Assembly: GCA_032622095.1 (NCBI GenBank)
Contig: CP136065.1
Location: forward strand, 240,479,530 to 240,543,529
Reading direction: 5' to 3'
From: Siphonodentalium dalli
Lineage: Eukaryota > Mollusca > Scaphopoda > Gadilida > Siphonodentaliidae
DNA: 64,000 nucleotides
Position numbers and translations under genes: made by a program. This document shows, one piece after another, positions 21,416 through 31,975 of the stretch. The stretch's first letter is position 1. Every line of letters begins with the position of its first letter. A model generated the notes under the pieces. The model made no database searches. It had not been told where the DNA came from and saw only the letters and a program-made list of their open reading frames with translations.

Positions 21416-21498
21416 ATATGATGTAGGGACATATCCATACAGTTTATGAGAGAGAAGTCACTTCTCCTTAGGACAAACATAGGGAGAAGTGACACAAT
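21416..21498. repeat. Short inverted repeat AGAAGTCACTTCTCC / GGGAGAAGTGAC
   Basis: A hairpin-like tract at 21450-21494 lies between two MITE copies. The arms match the AGTCACTTCTCC tract at 20833. Function unknown. Confidence 0.4.
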
Positions 21499-21770
21499 TT
21501 AACCCTTTACCCAACAGAACGGCCCTGTGCCAATGCATTCTCTTATATATGCGAGTCGACCATAGGTCGCCTCGCATATATAAGAGAATGCACTGGCTTA
21601 ACACAAATTAAAAATGATAAAATTGTCAAAGAATGTAGAAAAATATTATAAAAAATGTAAGAAAAAATTATAAAATTGTTAAGGCCAATGCATTCTCTTA
21701 TATATGCGAGGCGACCTATGGTCGACTCGCATATATAAGAGAATGCATTGGCACAGGGCATAACTGTAAG
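21499..21770 (+). mobile_element. TTAA hairpin MITE, copy 4 (right end missing)
   Basis: It begins TTAA-CCCTTTACCCAACA and keeps both hairpins and the AT-rich spacer. It then breaks off just after CATAACTGTAA near 21770, where unrelated sequence starts. The right terminal repeat is absent, so this copy cannot be mobilised. Confidence 0.88.
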
Positions 21771-22206
21771 ATATCACCCACTCCAGGCTGCTGGTCCCTG
21801 CTTGAAGCGCTGTATCCGGCGTAAACAAATGTGTGTCAATATAAAACCCAGAGCGAAATAATGTATAAATCATGACATTCAATGACAGTGATCAGTGTTT
21901 CTTTATATGAATCATGAGTTCTGTTATTACCACAAATCACCACATTGAACGCTGGCTCTGATGGACCTAACCGTGATCGAGAACGCCCTCTTGATTTTAT
22001 CATGTTATCTACCCTGATTTCTTCCCCTTTCCTGCATATTGCTTCGCTCGGAGTACAGCCATCGATTCTATTAGTATTGATATGCAGGAATTGATGACAA
22101 TCCACGTGACACTTTTATAACTTAATTAAAGGATGGGACATGGTGTGTATTATCTCTACGATGCAACACATTCTGCTAATACACCCGACCGATGTATATA
22201 ATGATA
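21771..22206. repeat. Dispersed repeat related to 18.4-18.6 kb
   Basis: Shared tracts include ATTCAATGACAGTGA, GCCCTCTTGATTTTA and CCCCTTTCCTGCATATTG. No gene is recognised. Confidence 0.45.
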
Positions 22207-22920
22207 AAAACGCCCTTCAATGGAATATTGATGAACTAATGAATACGATGACATATTATTCTCCTTAGTCTCACACCAGTGGAGAGCGCGTACAGTTGAA
22301 CGAAGTTTACCTGATAGTATACGATTAAGAAACATGGGGTGTGTCAATGCCAAGGCTTGCCGTGACTATGGGAAATGTCAGGAAATTGCACACGATTTAG
22401 GATTAGGAAGAAATCTCGTGAGATTAATGGATGTCAATTATGTGAACTGCAACCCTAACAGTTTCCTTTTTATATCCGTAACTTTGTGTATCCTACCTGT
22501 GTTAAAGGGGGACTGTGCGCCAAATCCAACTATTTATCGGGACATCTATTAAACTCCACAGAATATATGCAACAAATGAATGAAAAACGCCCTTCAATGG
22601 AATATTGATGGACTAATGGATACGATGACAAATTATTCTGCTTAGTCTCACACCAGTGGATAGCGCGTACAGTTGAACGAAGTTTACCTGATAGTATAAG
22701 ATTAAGAAACATGGGCTTTGTCGATGCCAAGGCTTGTCGTGATGCAAGCTTGGGAAAATCACAGGAGATCACACACGATTTAGGATTATAGGAAGAACTC
22801 TCGTCAGATGAATGGATGTCAATTATGTGAATTGCAAAATCCCTAACAGACATTGAATCTGTTTCCCTTTTATATCCATAACTGTGTGTTTCCTACTAGC
22901 ATTAACGGGGACCGTACACC
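22207..22920. repeat. Tandem duplication (period about 377 bp)
   Basis: AACGCCCTTCAATGGAATAT starts at about 22209 and again at about 22585. Both copies continue with TCACACCAGTGGA, GTACAGTTGAACGAAG and AAGAAACATGGG, and both run into a TTAA/TTAACGG GGACCGTAC-type repeat end. The minus frames in both copies read PMFLN, ILSGKLRSTVRA, HWCETK and VHQYSIEGRF, but no protein family is recognised. Confidence 0.75.
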
Positions 22921-23069
22921 AAATCCAACCATTTACTTTAATATTAATTAACAATACAAGTAGGTTGACTGTTTTTTCGCATTTCATCCATGTGGGCCGC
23001 GATGCGTTTCGATTTGATTTTGAATTTTCCATGGTTCGTAAACAGTATATGTTATAAATATCAAAGTTG
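22921..23069. other. Unassigned spacer
   Basis: AT-rich. No feature recognised. Confidence 0.3.
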
Positions 23070-23420
23070 TGTAACTAAAAATATTAATACGGTACTTCGC
23101 TTCACTCCCCTCTTTCATTTTGGAAGATGTATGGTATACAATACCAATTAACTTGACAAAAGTTCTCCCTTCCTGCACTCTATCCCTCTACTCCCTCCTT
23201 GAACAATATTTTTTTCGGATCTAACATGTTATCCCCGTCTGCTAAATTTACCCTGTATGGTATCTATTCTGATACCAAGGGTAAACTTCCTACTCCGAGG
23301 AAAAGACTTGATAAAAGCCTTTCAGGCTTGTTGTCTAATCCCCGTTTTTGAACATGTGTTGTATATTATGTCAATTTGTTTGTATGTGTTAAATGTTCTG
23401 TTCGAAAATTAAATATTGTT
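23070..23420 (+). repeat. Dispersed repeat with conserved coding-like end, copy 2
   Basis: This is the inverted partner of 17255-17615. On the plus strand VWYTIPINLT, then after a frame change SNMLSPSAKFTLYGIYSD and GLLSNPRF-stop can be read. The CT-rich tract here is interrupted (CTACTCCCTCCTTG), where copy 1 has a pure homopolymer. Confidence 0.6.
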
Positions 23421-23599
23421 TACACTAACCATTTATGGGGCCATCTCATATTATTCTCAACAGAATATATGCAACGGATGAATGAATTTGCCAGAAATAA
23501 GTGCAAAATACACTGATGTGTCCTGGAGCCTATAATCATTTTCTTAAAAATTACCATGTTGTTCAGTATATAATAGGAGATTATTAGTTATCTTCGGCA
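23421..23599. other. Fragment of the GGGGCACTGTAC repeat family
   Basis: CCATTTATGGGGCCATCTCAT and an AATATATGCAACGGATGAATG tract match the sequence at 98-165. No gene. Confidence 0.45.
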
Positions 23600-23714
23600 A
23601 CATCGGGGGTACATGGAGATTAAATACCTGGATGTCGATTTTGAACCCCGAGGCGGAGCCGAGGGGTTCAAAAAGAGACATCCAGGTATTAAATCTCCAT
23701 GTACCCCACGATGA
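23600..23714. repeat. Foldback hairpin with GAACCCCGAGGC core
   Basis: CATCGGGGGTACATGGAGAT and the following AAATACCTGGATGTC pair with their complements. The loop region GAACCCCGAGGCGGAGCC forms an inner stem with GAGGGGTTC. A probable MITE without ORF. Confidence 0.8.
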
Positions 23715-24827
23715 ATGCCGGATATAACGATTTTGTCCCCACAACAATAACCATGTCTCCTTAATTTAAGTGTGTTTTTCATAGGTTGTCCGATTAATTC
23801 ACACCAATAAGAATAATTCAGTAGCTGACCTAAGGACCCGGCGTCAGGTGACGTCAAATTCGGCGTGCGAGAGCAACGTCACGATTGGTGGAAACTGCCA
23901 GTTCAAGGGTCATTCATATACCCCCGATGTTTCACGTGCTCATATACCCCCGATGTTTGGCGCACGTTCTCTTATACCCCGCCGTCAAGGGTGATGGGGG
24001 ACATGGTGATTTAAACATGGCGTTGTAGCCAATCAGATTGCTAGTTACAACGGGATGTAGGGACAAGGTGCCATACATACATAGCTGCATGGATTTGGTG
24101 TACACCCCCCCCCCCCCTTTAACAGACATTGAAGACATTGACTCTGTTTCCCGGTTTATATCCGTAACTCTGTGTACAACACAATTTGAAAGGAGTAATA
24201 TGTTGGAAATAAAGTTTTTTATTACCTAATAACCTGCCTCTCCTGAAATATTAAATACATATTGTTTTACTAGACAATAGCCTGCTCCCCTGAAAATATT
24301 AAAGACATATTGTTCGAGTGCGTGCAAATGATAAGTTAGTATTTTTAATTTGTTTGTTTAAACATCCTGTATTCCAACACAAGGACAATACATACAGATA
24401 CATAAACATAACAAATTAATAGTATAGTTGACATAAAATTGATGGTGTATGTTATCGGAGATTTGCAGGCATGTTATATCGGTTGGAAACGGAGACGACA
24501 GTAAGCTATAATCTTTTTTGTCGTTCCGCCCACTTAGAAAGATGATACCCAATATTCTTAAAATGGTAATATGTATACAATATACTGGTACCATGCTGTC
24601 TCATGAATACCTCACTCAGACAGCATGGGACTAATATCTTGTATCTGGTCGTTGCTATTTGATTGGGTATTTAGTGGCTGATTGATTATATGTTCGTTAT
24701 AATGTATTGAAATTGTATGATAGGTAGATGTGACGTTAGGAGGTGTGAAGAGTATATGATGTGTTGTAAGGAACTGTGGCGGAGGAGAGGAATAGCGAGG
24801 AAGAGAGAGAGAGAGAGAGAAAGAGCT

Positions 24828-24874
<47 letters not shown>

Positions 24875-24949
24875 GAAGATGAAGAGTAGAAAGAGGAATA
24901 ATGCTTATTCATGATTTTAAGGATACGTCACCAGTGTAACCAACGCATA
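23715..24949. repeat. Simple and dispersed repeats, no gene
   Basis: CATATACCCCCGATGTTT occurs twice near 23913 and 23940. A C14 run lies at about 24105-24118. CTCCTGAAATATTAAA is duplicated near 24240-24300. A short hairpin CCATGCTGTCT/AGACAGCATGG is at 24592-24629. A (GA)n microsatellite fills about 24806-24872. The 65-codon frame over the microsatellite is an artefact. Confidence 0.55.
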
Positions 24950-26310
24950 GTGAAATGTACCGGAGTCGATATCACAGAAAAACTTAAGAAAAACGTCTTG
25001 TTCTGAGGATGTACTTCTGGAACTCTTCAAAAATTTGAATGTATGTGTTTATTTAAAGTGACATCTCCATTTAGGAATAGGTTTGTTGTAATGTTAACAA
25101 AATCAGGTATATTCTCTAAAAAGAATTTGACGAGCTAATTTAAAATGTGGGCATTGAAATATGAAGTGTTCGCAATCCTCGATCTGACCACACGTACAGA
25201 GGTTTGTGTCGGATATATGGTTTTCCTATACGAGCTGCTTCTAGTTGAATGCGTTCTAATCTATCTGAATCAGTTGCGGTACAGTTTGCCCATACGATAC
25301 TGGCATATTGCAGACATGGCCGAAGTATCATCTGCGAATAGGCGTATTTCACTGCTAATTTCACAGACAAGGTCGTTAATGTAGATTTTAAAAAGTATCG
25401 GTCCCAACACGGATCCCTGTGGTACCCCTGCTCTGACTGGCTTCCAGGAGGAAGCTTCAGATCCTAGAACGACCCTTTGTTCACGGTTACTCAAATATGA
25501 GTCGAACCAACCTAGAAGTTTCCTTGTATTCCGATTTGTTTCAATTTGTGGATCAATCCAACATGCCAAACTTTATCGAACGCTTTACTTATGTCGAAGA
25601 ATAGTATGCGTAGATCTTGTTCACTATCGAGAATTTCGCTGATTATATGATCAATTTCCCAAAGTTAGTTGTAGAGTCCGCCGGCAAAAAACCCAGATTG
25701 AACTTTAGTTAGGATATCATTTGTTTTAAGGTATTTTAGGAGATATTTAGCGATGCCTTTTTCGTATAATTTTCCTAAGCAGCTAAGTAGGGATATGGGT
25801 CTGTAATTTCCCGGGTCCGATCGGTTTCCTTTTTTGTGGATAGGTACAACATTAGCACGCTTCCACTCGGGAGGGTAAACTGATTCATTCATGAATATCT
25901 TGAAGAGGTTGAATAATGGTCGACTGAGACTAGGACAGTTTTTCAGGACTCTAGGGCTAATATCATCATAACCGCTTGACTTGTCTGTTTGGAGGTGTGA
26001 AAGTATGTCTTGTATATCGACTTCATTGACAGCTATGTGGTCAATATTTGCATCTGTTATGGGCATAAGAATGGGTATTTGAGTATTATAATCGTCCAGT
26101 GGAGATATGGAACAAAAATAATCATTTAGGATTATAGATTTATCTATGTCCGTGGTGTAGATTTCCCCGTCAAGCTCTAAGGGGGGGGGGGCATAGTTTG
26201 CTCAAGTGTTCGTTTAGCGAGCTTGTTAAAGGTTTTCCACCAGTTAGTGGCTGTTGTTTGGGGGTCGTTAAGAATATTCTGCGCTTTCGATATAAGTTAG
26301 TATTCAGGCG
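24950..26310 (-). pseudogene. Decayed non-LTR reverse transcriptase
   Basis: On the minus strand, from right to left: ATNWWKTFNKLAKRT, a frame change at a G10 run near 26185, then LELDGEIYTTDIDKS and NDYFCSIS, DKSSGYDDISPRVLKNC, WKRANVVPIHKKGN, NYRPISLLS, ISKAFDKVWH, GVPQGSVLGP and FADD. About 100 residues after FADD are deleted, so the next conserved piece (LRPCLQYASIVWAN) follows at once. A further frameshift precedes CEHFIFQCPHF at the C-terminal end. The motifs identify a CR1/Jockey-type RT of another lineage than the intact copy. Several frameshifts and the internal deletion make it inactive. Confidence 0.87.
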
Positions 26311-26615
26311 CTATGCCAACTGGAGGAATGTAGGAGTCTACTAACATCGCCTAACATCTCAAGCAAATTGACCATACAGCTCCATAGAAAACATTGTCTG
26401 AACTATATAGGCTCAATTGTAAATATTTACTTCTCGATTCGGGACGCAACCATCGGCGATAAACTAACGAAAATGGTCTTGCTACCGAGAGTCACTGCAT
26501 TCAATTAATATAAAAGAATGCCAGTGTGTATTTTCAGTTTTGATATGATATATATATTTTTAAATAACTACTTTGAGCAAGATTATTCTCCTTCTAACTG
26601 ATCACCTACATCACT
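26311..26615. other. Spacer
   Basis: The tract 26375-26480 (AGCTCCATAGAAAAC, CTCGATTCGGGACGC, CGGCGATAAACTAA) has its reverse complement at about 57060-57150, so it is part of a dispersed repeat. No gene. Confidence 0.4.
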
Positions 26616-27062
26616 TTAAAGGCCCACTTAATTTTTCGATTGTCCAGATAACATTATACACAACATATTCCATATTATATACCATTTGGAACAGGAACCA
26701 AAAAATATATATATATATATTCCACAAGAATACGGAACGGCTGTGGCCTAGGAGTCTTCACCAATTGATAGAGATTCTCAGATTCATTCCAAGACTTCCC
26801 CGGTTGTCAACCCATAATGCATCATAATTCAAACCAAGAGAGAGAGTCATTCCCCTTCCATTGGGAATAATAGACTTAAAAGTACAGTCCGGATCAAAAT
26901 TAAGCACAGAACATACATCGATACCTTGACAAAAACAACATGTTCCCAGTTTATTCGACCAGTTTATACAATGTTTTGGAGCTTCCTCTTTCAAATGGTA
27001 TATAATATGGTATATATGTATATAATGCGATCTCGTGATTCGATAATTAAGTGGGCCTTTAA
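26616..27062. mobile_element. TTAA-flanked element with AGGCCCACTTAAT ends
   Basis: Left end TTAA-AGGCCCACTTAATTTT and right end AATTAAGTGGGCCT-TTAA. Inner arms also pair (ATTATATACCATTTGGAA against TTTCAAATGGTATATAAT). About 447 bp, no ORF. Fragments lie at 16817-16885 and near 47963. The TTAA flanks suggest use of a TTAA-specific transposase. Confidence 0.85.
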
Positions 27063-27356
27063 ATCTCATATTGAACTTATTTCAAAAACATATCGACATT
27101 ATATGAATCTGAATTACGCTCTATGTGAACCTAATTCGACTTACAAGATGTCCGTTCTTTGTGATGTGCTTTCACACTGGCCCGCGTCATAAGACGGAAT
27201 AACTGATATAAGTCCACCATGGGCTTAATTATGAACCTATGTCAATATTTTGGTCCAATATAAACATATTTGCACGAGGATATGTTTAGCAAAACAGAAG
27301 TTATTCACCGACATTCAATATGTGTAAAAATGGCTTCAAAAAGAGGTTTATGAATA
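27063..27356. repeat. Dispersed repeat fragment (CACGAGGATATGTT family)
   Basis: The tract 27175-27300 (GGCCCGCGTCA, AAGTCCA, ATTTGCACGAGGATATGTT) recurs at 33612-33745 and, in reverse, at about 40545-40665. No gene. Confidence 0.5.
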
Positions 27357-27514
27357 CAGTAATGCCCTAAATAATCGACCCCTTAACCGCAGCAGAATTA
27401 TGAGTAACTTTTCAGGATTCATTGGAAAGCTCTCAGCCATATTTCCGACTAAATCCTGAAAAGTTACCCATAATTCTGCTGTGATTAAGGGGTCGATTAT
27501 TTAGGGCATTACTG
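27357..27514. repeat. Foldback element
   Basis: CAGTAATGCCCTAAATAATC and the following GACCCCTTAA pair with their complements at the right end. Inner arms TAACTTTTCAGGATT/AATCCTGAAAAGTTA also pair. 158 bp with a loop of about 30 bp. Confidence 0.88.
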
Positions 27515-27639
27515 CATGTTGCAATAAAAAAAACGGTTCATTGGGCCAATGTCAAGAAAAATGGCTCAGCATAGATTTGAAGTACAGTACACCTCCTCAC
27601 AAGTTGGCCACAATTGCTGGAAATTGTGTATTGCTACCT
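27515..27639. other. Spacer
   Basis: Nothing recognised. Confidence 0.3.
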
Positions 27640-28225
27640 TAAAGATACATTATCCGAATTCGCGCTCCTAAATTACTATTTCTTTTGCTTAAAAATATTT
27701 GATTCGAGTCGAGGAACCGACCCATCGAAGCTCAGAGTGATCAGATATTTTGAAGTTTGTTATTTCTCGAGATGTGCAATTATTTGATAATATGGGGGAC
27801 CGTCTGATCGGATTGAGTACCTTTAACATCTGGATTGAAATGTGGTGTGAGTAGATGTAAATGCGAGGTATGGATCTTCTGCAGACTGTATTGAGTAGAG
27901 GGCGACGCCGTCAGTACTTATTTCACTAATGTTACCGTGATGAACCTTAAAGGATCGGACTAATCCGGCATGAACCCCGAGGGTGTATTATGAGAAATCG
28001 ATGGGACTTTGTTCCACACACTCGAGTGGAATGTTTGTGACAATGTCAGTTCTGCGGAGATGGGCACTGCTAAAACCATTAATAGCAAATTTGCATTACT
28101 GCGAGATCCAATCTATAAAGATGTGAGAGTTTTTTTTACTTTCTATGAATGACATAAGGGTAGTGATTGTCAGAAAAAAATGGAATAAACAAAAGAGTGA
28201 TCATTGTGCACTGGTCTGCGAGTAT

Positions 28226-28299
<74 letters not shown>

Positions 28300-28696
28300 C
28301 TCTCCTCCCTCTCTCTCTATCTCTCTCGCTCTCTCTCTCTCTCTCTCAACAACAACAACAACAACAACAACAACATTTTTTGAAACGCCGCTTCAGTTAA
28401 CAGAGTCGATTAATTGCCCAAAAATAATACTAACCACAGTCAACTATAGAATAAAATTTGATTTTAGAGTTATCCATATTCATCCGCAATTTGGTCCGAG
28501 GCCGTCTTCTCATCGACTTTTACTGGGCCACTAAATATTATTTGTGGTGAAAAATAATAGACTTCAAAAATCGATATATAATCACTCTGAGCTTTGATGG
28601 TGGGTTCCTCGACTCGAATCAAATATTTTTTACCCCTGAAGCCAAGGAAATAGTGATTTAGGAGCGCTAAATCGGATTAAGCATCTCTAAACTAAA
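27640..28696. mobile_element. Element with long (about 110-bp) terminal inverted repeats
   Basis: The left arm 27640-27760 has GCGCTCCTAAATTACTATTT, ATTTGATTCGAGTCGAGGAA and AAGCTCAGAGTGAT. The right arm 28570-28696 is its reverse complement with mismatches. TTAA occurs at the left end and ATTAAG at the right. The body holds the (TC)n and (AAC)n tract at 28230-28373. Left-end fragments are at 18670-18800 and 33895-34060. No transposase recognised. Confidence 0.7.
28230..28373. repeat. (TC)n and (CAA)n microsatellites
   Basis: Long CT repeats with a few interruptions are followed by about eight AAC units at 28348-28373. Open frames through the tract (poly-SL, poly-Q/T) are artefacts of the repeat. 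Confidence 0.95.
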
Positions 28697-29637
28697 GGAA
28701 TACTGTTACGATTATGTTGAGAGTTTCCTTGTCTAATTTGAACCCTTTCTATGCTAAATGGATTATTCCAGTCAGTTATAAACGTATACATTGGATGTAT
28801 TCATTTGGAGGGATGTTAAGGATACTTGAACCGTCGACAGCAATAGAAGAATTCATATTCATTGGTGGGAAATCGTCGCATCACTGCTATAATGTTCCGT
28901 ATCCATTTTTAATTTTTTTTGTGTGAAACTCGATTTGAAAATTTGACCACCTGGTTTTCGAATATGTCTGCTTTAATTTCACGTTAACTTGTTTTCATTT
29001 TATCCTAGGAAACAAAAAATAATCTATTTAAATTGTCTTGTTTTAAAGTTCAGTATTATTCTTGTAATTCGTCACATGTGTTCGGAAATAGAACACTGCT
29101 CAACAATTTTGCGTGAGTGCTAAAGTGGTTTTTAGGTTCTTAAATCATTCCAAAGTACAAAACTCGTACATTATGTCATTTTCTGTGCCATTGTAACCTA
29201 AGAATTTAACTAGAATTAAGATATGCATATATAAGAGTACGAAAGCACTATTTCCAGTCAGGCATATTGACGGCCATCAATTTCCATTGCTTACCATTGT
29301 AACATTGTTGGTCCGAGATAGAACATTATAGCACTGAAATTTATGCGAACACGTGGCACAAAATAAATCAATTCATTGGTCCACAGTGGAGCTAGAACAC
29401 TACAGCACTGAAATAAAAACTATTTCGGGAGATGGAACATATTTGCATAGCATCTCATTCATATCTGGTATATGCACTCAATATCTTGTGTTTTTTTAAC
29501 AGAAAATACCGCGCCGAATCTTAACGCTACCGATATCTCATTTTCCCGCCAAAATGGATATAGAACATTTTAGCACCGAGGCGATGAAATGTTTAGATAA
29601 TATGTTCAACAATCGTAAATGAGGTGTTTAGAAATGG
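28697..29637. repeat. Dispersed repeat fragments, no gene
   Basis: The tract 28735-28850 resembles 6420-6500 and 35585-35660 (CTAAATGGATTATTCCAGTC, TCATTTGGAGGGATG). In 29090-29580 the motif AGAACATTATAGCACTGAAAT recurs three times with variation. No coding signal. Confidence 0.45.
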
Positions 29638-30063
29638 TTAACCCTTTACCCAACAAACCGGCCAAAAACGCCCAAACAAAGCTTCAACAGCCTAAAATAT
29701 CTTCGGTATGTCTCAATAACACCATACAAATATGGATATCATTGGAACCGGTTCATTGACCACATTGTGATGGTTACAGTTATGCCATGTGCCAATGCAT
29801 TCTCTTATATACGCGAGTCGACCATAGGTCGCCTCGCATATATAAGAGAATGCATTGGCCTAAAAAAATTAACAATTTTATAATTTTTTCTTACATTTGT
29901 TAACAATTTTTATAATATTTTTCTACATTCTTTGACAATTTTATCATTTTTTAATATATGTTAAGCCAATGCATTCTCTTATATATGCGAGGCGACCTAT
30001 GGTCGACTCGCATATATAAGAGAATGCATTGGCACAGGGCCGTTCTGTTGGGTAAAGGGTTAA
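29638..30063 (-). mobile_element. TTAA-flanked hairpin MITE, copy 5
   Basis: Reverse orientation: TTAA-CCCTTTACCCAACAAACCGG at the left, GTTCTGTTGGGTAAAGGG-TTAA at the right. Both hairpins are intact. The spacer is longer than usual (about 100 bp). Confidence 0.93.
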
Positions 30064-30589
30064 TAAATCATATATCACTTGAAGGCAAAGGCACCATATT
30101 AACTCGTTCTGTGATTCTGAGCCACATAATTGTAGATTATTATAAGGTTCAAGATTTAATTACATACGTGTCGAATTGAATTGTGGGTTAGACCAATGGA
30201 TTGTGGGTGGAGAGATGTGGATCAAAGATGGATTTATGCTAATTTTAAGGTCAGAAGAGAAGTAAGAGCACGCTCAGAAGTTGTATGAGAATATGAATAT
30301 ATATTTTTTTTACTTCCGGTGAATCGAGTACACCCGGTCGTCTGTTACTATCTCTCAATGACGATTTTCGTCAAAATAAGTAATATAGCTGCGTGATGCA
30401 ATGCGGTAATTGATGTATAATTGTGTATTAGAACAGAGAATCCCGAGGACTAGACGAGCATTGTGGTCGATATAACAGGCATTGAGTGGGGAATAATTTC
30501 ACCTGAGTGCGAGGTAAAAATGACGTCGCAGTAAATGTTATAATCTGTTCAACAATTCATGCAATTTCAAGACTTAGTTCACAGATACA
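30064..30589. other. Unassigned stretch
   Basis: No repeat, exon or RNA gene is recognised. Confidence 0.3.
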
Positions 30590-30914
30590 TGTAGAATCCC
30601 TGAATAAAGGTCTGTTTTCAGATAAAAAAAAACATCTGAATACACCGAAATTTCAGCTTTGTGCAAACCCAAGATTATTCTGGGAATCAACTGCAAAAAT
30701 TAAGAAAAAAAGTTAAATTCTCCTGCTTGGTACATCAAATCTGGATCAATTTGATGTAGAGAAAATAAGTTTTCGTTACTTTTTGGAAAAGAAAACAATC
30801 TGTACTATTGAACAGGTAAGACAACTTACGGAAAAGAAAAATGATAATATTGCGCTCCATATCCTGACCAACGAGATAAAAAGCTCAGAGGACATTTGTA
30901 AAGTCAAAAACTAG
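30590..30914 (+). pseudogene. Coding-like tract of unknown family, one stop
   Basis: In one plus-strand frame the sequence reads NTPKFQLCANPRLFWESTAK, a stop at about 30714, then LLGTSNLDQFDVEKISFRYF, LEKKTICTIEQVRQLTEKKN and DNIALHILTNEIKSS before a stop at 30914. The residue composition (charged, heptad-like) looks more protein-like than the surrounding AT-rich frames. I do not recognise the family. It could be a gene relic, an exon, or part of an unknown mobile element. Confidence 0.25.
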
Positions 30915-30927
30915 TTAATTGCAGACG

Positions 30928-31111
30928 TTAGTAATTCAAACCAGAATCCAAAATACTGACTTCCTTAGCTACAAACCGCAAGGTTAGCGGCTCTAATTGT
31001 GAATGTGTATAAAGAAAAATAGCTGCACGGTGTTCTGCCATAGCTATTTCTTCCACTATATCTGCTTTGAATTCAAAATTAGATATTGACTCGTCCGCTT
31101 TGGTAACATAT
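30928..31111 (-). other. Possible terminal exon of unknown family
   Basis: On the minus strand TGTGTCTTGCAG is a good acceptor before 31111. An open frame then reads YVTKADESISNFEFKADIVE, EIAMAEHRAAIFLYTHSQLE and PLTLRFVAKEVSILDSGLNY, ending TAA at 30928. No domain is recognised. It converges tail to tail with the tract at 30590-30914. No upstream exon was found, and no poly(A) signal was checked further. Confidence 0.3.
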
Positions 31112-31909
31112 CTGCAAGACACATGTGAATTTGTACTAAGTTAATTTGCACCTAAATTTGAATTTCAAAACTATATTTTTGGCTGAGAAACACGAATACC
31201 AAGTTTGGTCCTGATCAAACAATCCGAACTGGAGTTATTGGTTTGAAACCAAATTGTTATCAAATGGGACAAATTCTAAGTCGAAAAAGGGCAGTAACTC
31301 ATGTAAAAATTATTGGACAGATCACACATTTGAACCTGGGCTGTATTTTTTGGCCGAAAATCACACATGGCAGCGTTGGTTCTGATCAAACAATCCAAAC
31401 CGCAATATCGGTCAGAAACAAAAACAAAAGGTGATCAAATCGGGTAAATTCTAAGTCGAAAAAAGGCCGTAATTCATCTTAAAATAATTGGAAGGAACCC
31501 ATATTCGAACTTGGTCTCTATTTTTTCTAAGAAACACACATGCCAACTTCGGTGTCGTGATCAAACAATCCAAACTCGAGTTATCGGCCGGAAAACAACA
31601 TTTATCAAATCGGGCACTCGACTATCATCTCGAGACATATATAATGTTGTGGGGCCATTATAGTACTGGCCCCTGTGGAAATATAGTTGTTATTTGGGAT
31701 TGGACGATACCGGGGGTGATACTTTATATAATAGCCGTTCGATGGTTTAGCCTGTCCGCAATCACAATCACCGGTGCATGATGGGATTTAATAGCTCGAA
31801 CCATTTGTAGACATCCGGTCATTATGCGTGTTTGTTCTTTGCTCCTAGACAGTCATCGTGAGTCATGGTTATTTTTTTGTATTGAGAACAAAGACTAACA
31901 CAGGAGGAA
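31112..31909. repeat. Degenerate repeated units (AATTCTAAGTCGAAAAAGG type)
   Basis: AATTCTAAGTCGAAAAAGG followed by GTAACTCAT and a GATCAAACAATCC tract repeats about three times between 31200 and 31620. The same kind of unit is found at 50730-51060 and 60390-60440. It is a widespread non-coding repeat type. Confidence 0.6.
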
Positions 31910-31975
31910 GATTGATTGGGGTTTAACGTCGTTTTAGCAATATAGCCATATCACGACGAGTACAGGAGGAAGAGA
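31910..31975 (-). mobile_element. SINE 3' tail
   Basis: GATTGATTGGGGTTTAACGTCG followed by ATATAGCCATATCACGACG is, on the minus strand, the GTTAAAC...AATCAATC end that I associate with mollusc SINEs. A second tail lies at 40110-40160. Confidence 0.6.

Noticed and set aside
28145-28534. Poly-Leu/Ser and poly-Gln/Thr frames near 28.2-28.4 kb, and poly-Arg/Glu frames at 24.8 and 63.5 kb
   Set aside because: They are translations of (TC)n, (CAA)n and (GA)n microsatellites.
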